A stretch of 64,000 bases of DNA. Origin: Peribacillus simplex. Its GTDB lineage: Bacteria > Bacillota > Bacilli > Bacillales > DSM-1321. The notes under the pieces were generated by a model that saw nothing but the letters and a program-made list of their open reading frames with translations, was not told where the DNA came from and ran no database searches. The stretch covers positions 5,146,001 through 5,210,000 of the forward strand of contig NZ_CP126106.1 of NCBI RefSeq assembly GCF_030123325.1. The letters are read 5' to 3'. Shown piece after piece: positions 1-7,327 of this stretch. Positions within the stretch are counted from its first letter, which is position 1; every line of letters begins with the position of its first letter. The translations under genes were made by a program, and so were the position numbers.

Positions 1-1329
1 ATGAAAAAGAGAACAGTAAAACTTGGTGTATTTTTGGCCGGAACAGGACATCACGTTGCTTCCTGGAGACACCCTAACGCCAATCCGAAAGCTAATATGA
101 GCATCGATTATTTTAAAGGGCTGGCCCAGACTGCCGAAAAAGGTTTATTCGATTTATTATTCTTGGCAGATAGTTTGTCAGTTGCAAAGGACTCGCATCC
201 TAATATTCTGACTCGGTTCGAGCCATTGACCTTGTTATCTTATCTAGCCTCGGCGACTTCCAATATTGGTTTGGTTTCAACGGCCTCCACCACCTACGAA
301 GAACCCTTTAATGTTGCCAGGAAATTTGCTTCTTTAGACCATATTACCTCCGGCCGCGCTGGATGGAACGTAGTCACAACGTCCCTTGCCTCCACTGCAG
401 TGAACTTCAATAAATCAGAACATTTAGAACATGGTCTCCGTTATAAAAGGGCGACTGAATTTGTTGAAGTTACCAAGAAATTGTGGGACTCATGGGAAGA
501 CGATACATTGGTCATCGATAAAGAAACAGGCCAATTCATTGATGAAAGCAAGTTTCATGAAATCAATCATCAAGGAGAATTTTTCAATGTAAAAGGACCA
601 TTAAATATTTCCCGCTCCCCCCAGGGGCATCCGGTCATTGTACAAGCAGGCTCTTCTGGCGCTGGGCAATTGCTTGCAGCAAAGCACGCGGAGATTGTCT
701 TTACTGCCCAGGAGAACAAGGAGGACGCGGTTTCATTTTACCATGAGTTAAAAGGGCAATTGGCCGCTTTTAATCGGGAGAAAAGCAGCTTGAGCATCAT
801 GCCAGGTTTGTTCCCGATTGTAGGACAGACCGAGAAGGAAGCCCAAGAAAAGTACGAGGCATTGCAGGAGCTGATCATTCCCGAAATAGGATTGGCTGTT
901 ATGGGAAGGTATTTTGGAAATGTGGATTTTTCGAACATCCCTTTGGATACACCGTTTGCTGATATTTCGCTACCAGAACATGTAGATGGCATCCAAAGTA
1001 AATATGATTTGATCGTTAAACGGGCGATCAATGAAAATTTGACGTTACGTCAGACATATCAGTGGGTTGCTGGATCACGTGGACATCATATCGCCATTGG
1101 AACACCAACGCAGATTGCGGATAAGATTGAAGATTGGGTGAATGGAAATGCGGCTGACGGCTTTAATATCATGCCAGCCCTCTTGCCTGATTCTTTAACG
1201 GATTTTGTAGAACTTGTTGTCCCTGAACTGCAATCGAAGGGAATTTTCCGTACGAAATATGAAAGTAACACATTACGAGGGAATCTTGGCCTGGATAAAC
1301 CGGCCAACCAATATTCCCATAAGTTTTAA
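1..1329 (+). CDS. yxeK: LLM-class FMN-dependent monooxygenase, YxeK-like
   Basis: Flavin-dependent monooxygenase of the NtaA/SnaA/DszA (bacterial luciferase-like) family, 442 aa. The N-terminus (LGVFLAGTGHHVASWRHP) and the GWNVVTTS segment near residue 121 are typical of this family, as is VIVQAGSSGAG near residue 212, which helps form the flavin/substrate pocket. It heads a plus-strand operon with the same order as B. subtilis yxeKLMNO(P)Q. There YxeK is the oxygenase proposed to open N-acetyl-S-(2-succino)cysteine using reduced FMN. The first base of the window is the A of its ATG, so its RBS and promoter are not visible; the start looks genuine because homologues begin the same way. Family assignment is secure. 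The substrate is inferred from operon content. Confidence 0.85.
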   Translation: MKKRTVKLGVFLAGTGHHVASWRHPNANPKANMSIDYFKGLAQTAEKGLFDLLFLADSLSVAKDSHPNILTRFEPLTLLSYLASATSNIGLVSTASTTYEEPFNVARKFASLDHITSGRAGWNVVTTSLASTAVNFNKSEHLEHGLRYKRATEFVEVTKKLWDSWEDDTLVIDKETGQFIDESKFHEINHQGEFFNVKGPLNISRSPQGHPVIVQAGSSGAGQLLAAKHAEIVFTAQENKEDAVSFYHELKGQLAAFNREKSSLSIMPGLFPIVGQTEKEAQEKYEALQELIIPEIGLAVMGRYFGNVDFSNIPLDTPFADISLPEHVDGIQSKYDLIVKRAINENLTLRQTYQWVAGSRGHHIAIGTPTQIADKIEDWVNGNAADGFNIMPALLPDSLTDFVELVVPELQSKGIFRTKYESNTLRGNLGLDKPANQYSHKF

Positions 1330-1414
1330 ATACCTTACACCTGGCTGATAGTTCTCAAAGACAGAATCACCGAACCGAAGAGGAATTAACTAGATAGAGT
1401 ATAGGAGGCGCAAG

Positions 1415-1948
1415 ATGAGTCAAATATTTCGTGAAGTACGTGTAGAAGATGTGGATAAATTCCTCCAATTAACATTGGATGCTTATGCGAGTATAAGAGA
1501 GTTGGATATTCACTTCTCTGCGGCAACGGCCACTAGAGAGGAAGCGATTAAGCATATATCCGAAAATAAGGTGTTTGTTCTGGAGGAAAATGGGACATTT
1601 ATTTCGACCGTATCGATCCGGTTACCTTGGGGCCCTAATCCTGGACCGCTCGTATTGCCACACATAGGCTGGTTCGCTACAAACCCTGCATATAAGCGTC
1701 AAGGCATAGGGAAAAAAGTGCTGTCATGGCTCGAAGAAGAAATTTTGAAGAAGCAGCTGAGAGCCCCCGCGGTTACGCTCGGAACCGCGGATAATCATCC
1801 ATGGCTAAAGGAAATGTACGAAAAAAGTGGGTTTGAAGAGATCGGGCAAAAAGATTTAGGCAAAGGTCATCTCACAATATATTTGAGGAAAATCTTGCAG
1901 CCAGGACAATATCAAGCTTGGACTGAAAAACATAATCAAACCATTTAA
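1415..1948 (+). CDS. yxeL: GNAT N-acetyltransferase, YxeL-like
   Basis: GNAT-fold acetyltransferase of 177 aa. The acetyl-CoA pyrophosphate-binding motif is visible as YKRQGIGKKVLSWLEEE (about residues 94-110), followed by the usual C-terminal YEKSGFEE segment. A strong RBS (AGGAGG) lies 6 bases before the ATG. It is second in the yxe-like operon. In B. subtilis the corresponding YxeL acetylates the amino group of S-(2-succino)cysteine, protecting the substrate for the monooxygenase. That role is inferred here from neighbours; the GNAT call comes from the sequence. Confidence 0.8.
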   Translation: MSQIFREVRVEDVDKFLQLTLDAYASIRELDIHFSAATATREEAIKHISENKVFVLEENGTFISTVSIRLPWGPNPGPLVLPHIGWFATNPAYKRQGIGKKVLSWLEEEILKKQLRAPAVTLGTADNHPWLKEMYEKSGFEEIGQKDLGKGHLTIYLRKILQPGQYQAWTEKHNQTI

Positions 1949-1967
1949 TAATAGGAGGAAAATAACG

Positions 1968-2768
1968 ATGAAAAAAATTCTTTCCCTTGGACTCTCTTTA
2001 CTTTTCATATTAGTACTTGCAGCATGTGGCAGTTCAAAACAAGAGAATGCTGCCAAAGATTCCGAACAAAAAACAATTAAAGTGGGGTCCACTGGCCAAA
2101 GCTATCCAAATGGTTATCAAGAGGATGGTAAATTAATAGGTTTTGACGTTGAACTTACAGAACTCATCGCCAAGAATTTAGGATACAAGGTAGAGTGGGT
2201 CACTTCTGATTTCAGTGGGATAATGGGGCAATTGGGATCAGGTAAATTGGACACCGTTGCGAATGCCGTTGCTATAACACCAGAACGCCAAGAGCAATTT
2301 AATTTTACAGAGCCGTATAGTTATTATGGTGCACAAATTGTATCAAGCACAAAAAACGATGATATTAAGAGTTTGGCTGATCTTAAAGGCAAAACCGTTT
2401 CCGGTGTGCTTGGGTCTAATAACGTCGCAAACCTAGAAAAATATGATAAGAACGGCGATATCAAAATACGAACCTATGAAACCCGGGATGGCGCGATGCA
2501 AGATGCCATTAACAACCGTGTAGATGGATATATCAATTCCCGCCCAATCCTGGTTGCAGAAATAAAGAAAAATGATCTTCCGTTAAAACTAGTTGGTGAT
2601 CCAGTGGCCTATGAAAATGTAGGGTATCCATTTCCCAAAACAGAAAAAGGCAAAAAATTAAATGATGAATTCACGACAGAAATCAAAAAACTTAAAGAAG
2701 ATGGTACATTAGCGAAGCTGTCCAATAAATATTTTGGTGAAGATATCACCACGAATTCCGGCGAATAA
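1968..2768 (+). CDS. yxeM: Amino-acid ABC transporter substrate-binding lipoprotein, YxeM-like
   Basis: Family 3 extracellular solute-binding protein, 266 aa. The N-terminus is a lipoprotein signal peptide ending in the lipobox LAAC, so Cys20 should be lipidated and the protein anchored outside the membrane. The SBP_bac_3 core is visible in GFDVELTELIAKNLGY, LDTVANAVAITPERQ and LKGKTVSGVLGSNN. The segment GSTGQSYP and the ending KYFGEDIT resemble B. subtilis YxeM rather than the cystine binders TcyA/TcyJ. It lies 19 bp after the GNAT gene and 24 bp before the permease, so it is one transcript with them. Predicted ligand: an S-substituted cysteine such as S-(2-succino)cysteine (inference). Confidence 0.85.
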   Translation: MKKILSLGLSLLFILVLAACGSSKQENAAKDSEQKTIKVGSTGQSYPNGYQEDGKLIGFDVELTELIAKNLGYKVEWVTSDFSGIMGQLGSGKLDTVANAVAITPERQEQFNFTEPYSYYGAQIVSSTKNDDIKSLADLKGKTVSGVLGSNNVANLEKYDKNGDIKIRTYETRDGAMQDAINNRVDGYINSRPILVAEIKKNDLPLKLVGDPVAYENVGYPFPKTEKGKKLNDEFTTEIKKLKEDGTLAKLSNKYFGEDITTNSGE

Positions 2769-2792
2769 GCATAGCGGAGGTTTTAAAGCATT

Positions 2793-3464
2793 ATGAATTT
2801 TGATTTACAATATATGTTGGAAATTTCCCTGCAAATCGCGAAATTTATTCCAATCACTCTGGTTTTAGCCATCATTTCGATGGCTTTAGCCATTATTATC
2901 GGACTTGCAGTAGCCTTAATAAGGAATAGCAATATTTTTGGAATCACCCAATTGGCAGGCTTATATATCTCCTTATTCCGAGGAATGCCAACATTGGTAC
3001 AATTATTCATCATTTATTACGGTTTACCACAGTTATTCCCATCGTTGTCTACGATGGAAGCAATGACAGCGGCGATCATTGGATTCAGTTTGAAAGAATC
3101 CTCTTATTTGGCAGAAATCTTCCGAGCCGGATTGAATTCCGTGGACAAAGGGCAGATGGAAGCGGGCCTTGCAACCGGCATGAAAAGAGTGCAGATTTAC
3201 TCGCGAATCATATTACCACAGGCTGCTTTAAATGCATTGCCAGCAACAGGGAATACATTCATATCTTTGATTAAAGAAACATCCCTTGCCTTTACATTAG
3301 GAATTACGGAACTATTTGCAGAGGGAAAAATTATTGCATCCGCTAACATGCGCTTTTTCGAGACGTATTTGGTGGTTGGCTTGATTTACTGGCTATTGGT
3401 TATTCTTTATTCTTGGATACAACAATACCTGGAAATTGGGCTCAGCAAACCACTTAGAAGGTGA
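2793..3464 (+). CDS. yxeN: Amino-acid ABC transporter permease, YxeN-like
   Basis: HisM/ArtM-type permease of 223 aa with about five hydrophobic spans. The EAA loop that docks the ATPase is visible as EAGLATGMKRVQIYSRIILP (about residues 125-144). The N-terminal half carries FRGMPTLVQLFIIYYGLPQ, a hallmark of polar amino-acid importers. It probably works as a homodimer with the adjacent ATPase and the binding protein encoded upstream. Only 4 bp separate its stop from the ATPase start, indicating translational coupling. Confidence 0.87.
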   Translation: MNFDLQYMLEISLQIAKFIPITLVLAIISMALAIIIGLAVALIRNSNIFGITQLAGLYISLFRGMPTLVQLFIIYYGLPQLFPSLSTMEAMTAAIIGFSLKESSYLAEIFRAGLNSVDKGQMEAGLATGMKRVQIYSRIILPQAALNALPATGNTFISLIKETSLAFTLGITELFAEGKIIASANMRFFETYLVVGLIYWLLVILYSWIQQYLEIGLSKPLRR

Positions 3465-3468
3465 TCAT

Positions 3469-4236
3469 ATGATAAAAGTAAGAAACTTATCTAAATATTT
3501 TGGTGATAAACAAGTATTGAACGATATTAACTTGGATATTAGAACCGGGGAAGTTGTCGCCATCATCGGCCCTTCAGGTTCTGGAAAATCAACGTTATTA
3601 CGCTGCCTGAACCTGTTGGAAAAGCCCAACAGCGGCACCATCGAAATCAAGGATGTAAAATTGGACACCCAAAAATATAAAGAGAAAGACGCGTACCAAT
3701 TAAGGCAGCAAACAGCGATGGTATTCCAACACTATAACCTTTTTAAAAATAAAACGGCCCTAAAAAACGTGATTGAAGCTTTGCTTGTCAGCAAAAAGAT
3801 GAAAAAGGAAGAAGCCATTCAAATCGGCATGGATTTATTGAAACGGGTTGGCTTGGAAACACAAGCCAAACAATACCCCGTTACCTTATCCGGCGGACAA
3901 CAGCAGCGTGTCAGCATCGCTAGAGCATTAGCTGTGAAACCACATGCCATTTTATTCGATGAACCTACCTCCGCTCTAGATCCCGAATTGGTTAATGAGG
4001 TTTTACAAGTAATACGGGAGTTAGCGAAAGAGGATACCACAATGGTGATCGTGACGCACGAAATGCAATTTGCGAAGGAAGTTGCTGACCATGTCATATT
4101 CATGGCAGACGGACATATTATCGAACAAGGCACCCCAGAACAAGTAATTGAGCATTCCCTTAATCCGCGAACTCAACGTTTTTTACGGCAAATGGGAGAT
4201 GAAACGGACGGACCTGCCAGGCAAAAAAGGAAGTGA
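3469..4236 (+). CDS. yxeO: Amino-acid ABC transporter ATP-binding protein, YxeO-like
   Basis: ATPase subunit of the importer, 255 aa from the chosen start. Walker A GPSGSGKST is near residues 34-42, the ABC signature LSGGQQQR near 140, Walker B ILFDEPTSALDPE near 162, and the H-loop in VTHEMQ. I chose ATG 3469 over an in-frame upstream start at 3436: an AGAAGGTGAT RBS sits just before 3469, the protein then begins MIKVRNLSK as in relatives, and the upstream version would run inside the permease gene. It belongs to the polar amino-acid (GlnQ/HisP) subgroup, consistent with uptake of a cysteine conjugate. Confidence 0.88.
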   Translation: MIKVRNLSKYFGDKQVLNDINLDIRTGEVVAIIGPSGSGKSTLLRCLNLLEKPNSGTIEIKDVKLDTQKYKEKDAYQLRQQTAMVFQHYNLFKNKTALKNVIEALLVSKKMKKEEAIQIGMDLLKRVGLETQAKQYPVTLSGGQQQRVSIARALAVKPHAILFDEPTSALDPELVNEVLQVIRELAKEDTTMVIVTHEMQFAKEVADHVIFMADGHIIEQGTPEQVIEHSLNPRTQRFLRQMGDETDGPARQKRK

Positions 4237-4241
4237 AGTGC

Positions 4242-5582
4242 ATGAACACGGAAAGGTTATCTGAAATGATTTATCATTCCAATCCGTTGGTAAATGAAGA
4301 AGTATTACAGGCTGCAATCGAAGGGCTTCTTGATTATCTTGCTGTTTCCTATCAAACGAAATCCGAAAAGGAAATGACGATTTTAAAGCAAATCATTTTG
4401 GAAGAAGGCGGAAATGGGACGAGTTACTTGATTGGAAGTCACATGCATGCAACAAGATCCCAAGCAGCACTCTTCAATGGCTTTCAAGCTCATTTACTGG
4501 ATTATGATGATGTACATTCAGATGTACGAGGTCATCCAAGCGCAGTCATTTTGTCTGCATTGTTAGCAGTTGGAGAGCCTGAAATGACCGGGAAACGTTT
4601 TTTAGCTGCCTACGTGGTAGGTGTGGAAATCATGGCTCGGTTTGGGGAAGCTATGAATCCCTATCATTATACGAAAGGCTGGCATAATACGGCTACACTT
4701 GGCGTAATAGCTGCAGCTGGTGCGGTTGCATATTTACGGGAGTACTCACCACGCTTAATAGCTGAAACCATGAGTCTTGCCGCTACCCAATCGGCAGGTT
4801 TACGACTCCAATTTGGCACTGTAGTAAAGCCGCTCCATGTAGGGATTGCCGCTAAAAACGCTGTGGATTCCGCAGATTGGATTCGGATGGGATTACATAG
4901 CAATCCCGACTTTTTGAATGATAAGAATGGTTTCTTTCAGGTATATGCAGAAAATGGAGTTCACGATTTGACGGTAAATTGGGGAAAGACATGGCGAATC
5001 GTAACACCAGGATTATGGTTTAAACAATATCCTTTTTGTTCTGCTGCGGTACATGGCGCTGATGCAGCTGTCTTTTTACATAAGACGTACGATTTGTCGG
5101 AAGAAGATATTGAATCGGTGAGTGTTTGCTTTCCTCCAAATGGTGATTCCGCTTTGATTCACCATAATCCTTCGACTGGTGAAGAAGGAAGATTTTCGAT
5201 TGAGTATATTGTATGGCTCGCGCTTACAGGCAAACCCCTGACCTTTGCTTCTTTTGAATCGAAACCTATTCCCCATTCATGGAGAGAATCCTTTCAAAAA
5301 GTAAATAGAGAGACGGATGCAACGATCAAGCCTTCCAAAGCAGCACTCCCAGTGGGACGATTTACAATTGTGACCGTGACCACAACGAGTGGGGATGTAC
5401 TATCGAAACGCATCGATACACCTAAAGGAAGTCCCGGAAATCCATTAACAAAACCCCAGCTAATAGAAAAGTTGCATAAAGCCATAGGAGATGAAGTAGA
5501 GACAGAGAAAATAATAGCAGCTGTCCATGCACTGAATCACACATCACTTGGCGTCCTTCAAGAAGCTGACTTTAGAAGCTGA
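4242..5582 (+). CDS. yxeQ: MmgE/PrpD family protein, YxeQ-like
   Basis: MmgE/PrpD-fold protein (2-methylcitrate dehydratase/cis-aconitate decarboxylase superfamily), 446 aa. Family features seen are GSHMHATRSQAALFNG, HAHLLDYDDVHSD-like FQAHLLDYDDVHSDVRGHPS, and KPLHVGIAAKNAV. It is the last gene of the operon and corresponds by position to B. subtilis yxeQ, which is associated with S-(2-succino)cysteine use; its exact reaction is not settled. GTG 4233 is an alternative start, but it overlaps the RBS AAGGAAG and the ATPase stop, whereas ATG 4242 has normal spacing. In B. subtilis the amidohydrolase yxeP lies between yxeO and yxeQ; here nothing lies between them. Confidence 0.82.
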   Translation: MNTERLSEMIYHSNPLVNEEVLQAAIEGLLDYLAVSYQTKSEKEMTILKQIILEEGGNGTSYLIGSHMHATRSQAALFNGFQAHLLDYDDVHSDVRGHPSAVILSALLAVGEPEMTGKRFLAAYVVGVEIMARFGEAMNPYHYTKGWHNTATLGVIAAAGAVAYLREYSPRLIAETMSLAATQSAGLRLQFGTVVKPLHVGIAAKNAVDSADWIRMGLHSNPDFLNDKNGFFQVYAENGVHDLTVNWGKTWRIVTPGLWFKQYPFCSAAVHGADAAVFLHKTYDLSEEDIESVSVCFPPNGDSALIHHNPSTGEEGRFSIEYIVWLALTGKPLTFASFESKPIPHSWRESFQKVNRETDATIKPSKAALPVGRFTIVTVTTTSGDVLSKRIDTPKGSPGNPLTKPQLIEKLHKAIGDEVETEKIIAAVHALNHTSLGVLQEADFRS

Positions 5583-5590
5583 TTGAAAGT

Positions 5591-5630
5591 AAATTAGGCG
5601 AACGGTATTTATATACCGCTCGCCTAATTT
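5591..5630 (+). terminator. Intrinsic terminator of the yxe-like operon
   Basis: Long inverted repeat: AAATTAGGCG pairs with CGCCTAATTT, enclosing an inner ACGGTAT/ATACCG stem, and is followed by TTTGTTT. It begins 9 bp after the yxeQ-like stop. The A-rich left arm means it could also stop transcription arriving from gltB. Confidence 0.75.
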
Positions 5631-5651
5631 GTTTATCATCAATACGATATC

Positions 5652-5780
5652 TTTACTCGTGTGTTCGGGGCATTTACTCGTGAGTTTCGACGTTTTACTC
5701 GTGAATTCAGGGCTTTTACTCGTGAGTTTCGGCGTTTTACTCGTGAATTCAGGGCTTTTACTCGTGAGTTCCACATTTCC
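5652..5780 (+). repeat. 21-bp tandem repeat array A (TTTACTCGTG family)
   Basis: Six head-to-tail units of 21 bp, each starting TTTACTCGTG. The remaining 11 bases alternate between an AGTTTCGGCGT-like and an AATTCAGGGCT-like form, giving a 42-bp higher-order period; the last unit decays into GAGTTCCACATTTCCC. The core ACTC-GT-GAGT has self-complementary arms. The array lies between the convergent 3' ends of the yxeQ-like gene and gltB. Short ORFs over it are periodic artefacts (7 codons per unit). Confidence 0.95.
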
Positions 5781-5796
5781 CACCATACAAAAAAAA

Positions 5797-5817
5797 GAAG
5801 CACCATTATGGCACTTC
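5797..5817 (-). terminator. Intrinsic terminator of gltAB
   Basis: On the minus strand GAAGTGCC-ATAAT-GGTGCTTC forms an 8-bp stem (two G-U pairs) followed by a run of eight T. It lies 12 bp past the gltB stop. Confidence 0.7.
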
Positions 5818-5829
5818 CTTTTTTTAAAA

Positions 5830-7311
5830 TTAAGGCAATACCGTTGCGCCCATCAAGTAGCGGTCCACTTCTCGCGCTACTTCACGGCCTTCATTGATTG
5901 CCCAAACGATGAGGCTTTGCCCTCTCCTTGCATCTCCGGCAGCGAAAACCCCTTCGACATTCGTTTTGTATTCGCCATAAACGGCATCAATTTTTTGGTT
6001 TACTGTTTCTACGCCAAATTGAGTTAATAGCGGCATTTCGGTTCCTTCAAATCCGATTGCGATGAAAACGAATTGTGCAGGCCATACTTTTTCAGTTCCT
6101 GGAACTTCCCTGAAAATGTACATTCCGTCTTCGCCTTTGACTTTTTCCATTGAGATTGTGTGCAGTTCTTTAACGTTGCCATTTTCATCGGCTACGATTT
6201 TTTTTGTTTGGATTGAATATTGACGCGGATCTGCACCGAATTTCGCTTCCGCTTCTTCATACGCATAATCAAGGGAAAATACATTCGGGTAGGCTGGCCA
6301 CATATTATCAGATGTACGGGCCGTCGGAAGGATTGGATGCTTCCCGAATTGCACGACGCTCTTACATTCCTGGCGAAGGGCAGTTGCGACACAGTCAGCT
6401 CCTGTATCCCCGCCGCCGATGACGATGACGTCCTTCCCCTTTGTGTCTATAAACTTGCCGTCTTCAAAATTGGAGTCCAACAGGCTTTTAGTCGAAGTCG
6501 TCAAGTAGTCCATTGCAAGGTGAATGCCTGATGCCTCGCGTCCTTCAATGACCAGGTCACGCTGCTTTTGGGCACCTGTGCAAAGGATGACTGCATCATA
6601 TTGATTTTGCAGTTCTTCGGCTGTTATATCTTTGCCTACTTCTGTATTGGTAATGAAATCGATGCCTTCCTGAGTCAATAATTTAATTCGGCGTGCAACG
6701 ACATCTTTTTCAAGTTTCATGTTCGGGATGCCGTATGTCAACAGCCCCCCTGCACGGTCTGAGCGCTCATAAACCGTGACCGAATGACCTGATTGATTCA
6801 ACTGGTCGGCACTCGCCAATCCAGCCGGTCCTGAACCGATGATGGCAATTTTCTTGCCGGTCCTGCTTTCAGGGATGCGAGGCGTGATCCAGCCATTTTC
6901 AAATCCTTTGTCGATGATGGTCCTTTCAATGTTCTTGATGGTAACGGCAGGATCGCTTATCGCTACCGTACAAGACCCTTCACAAGGGGCCGGGCAGACG
7001 CGCCCGGTGAATTCAGGGAAATTATTCGTTTTCGATAAACGGTCCAATGCTTCTTTCCATCTGCCGCGGTACACCAAATCATTCCACTCCGGGATCAGAT
7101 TATGAATCGGACAGCCTGTTGTCACCCGGTTCAACTCCATGCCCATATGGCAGAAAGGGGTGGCGCAGTCCATACACCGCGCTCCCTGTGTACTTAACTT
7201 TTCATCAGAGAAAGGAGCTGTATATTCTCTCCAGTCACTTAAACGAGTGAGAGGATTCCGGTCTTTTGGTTTTTCTCGAGGGTAATCCATAAATCCTGTT
7301 GCTTTTCCCAT
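5830..7311 (-). CDS. gltB: Glutamate synthase (NADPH) small subunit
   Basis: Small (beta) subunit of NADPH-glutamate synthase, 493 aa (called GltB in Bacillus, GltD elsewhere). It takes electrons from NADPH through FAD and passes them via two 4Fe-4S clusters to the large subunit. N-terminal cluster cysteines are seen in CMDCATPFCHMG, GCPIHN and CPAPCEGSC. The FAD Rossmann motif is IIGSGPAGLASADQL, the NADPH motif is VIVIGGGDTGADCV, and the C-terminal FAD segment is GVFAAGDARRG. RBS GGGGAGAG precedes the ATG. It follows gltA with only 16 bp between them, so the two subunits are co-transcribed. Confidence 0.97.
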   Translation of the reverse strand: MGKATGFMDYPREKPKDRNPLTRLSDWREYTAPFSDEKLSTQGARCMDCATPFCHMGMELNRVTTGCPIHNLIPEWNDLVYRGRWKEALDRLSKTNNFPEFTGRVCPAPCEGSCTVAISDPAVTIKNIERTIIDKGFENGWITPRIPESRTGKKIAIIGSGPAGLASADQLNQSGHSVTVYERSDRAGGLLTYGIPNMKLEKDVVARRIKLLTQEGIDFITNTEVGKDITAEELQNQYDAVILCTGAQKQRDLVIEGREASGIHLAMDYLTTSTKSLLDSNFEDGKFIDTKGKDVIVIGGGDTGADCVATALRQECKSVVQFGKHPILPTARTSDNMWPAYPNVFSLDYAYEEAEAKFGADPRQYSIQTKKIVADENGNVKELHTISMEKVKGEDGMYIFREVPGTEKVWPAQFVFIAIGFEGTEMPLLTQFGVETVNQKIDAVYGEYKTNVEGVFAAGDARRGQSLIVWAINEGREVAREVDRYLMGATVLP

Positions 7312-7327
7312 CTTTCTCTCCCCTTCC

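Noticed and set aside
3436..3468. Upstream start of the yxeO-like ATPase
   Set aside because: Would run inside the permease gene; ATG 3469 has the RBS and matches homologues.
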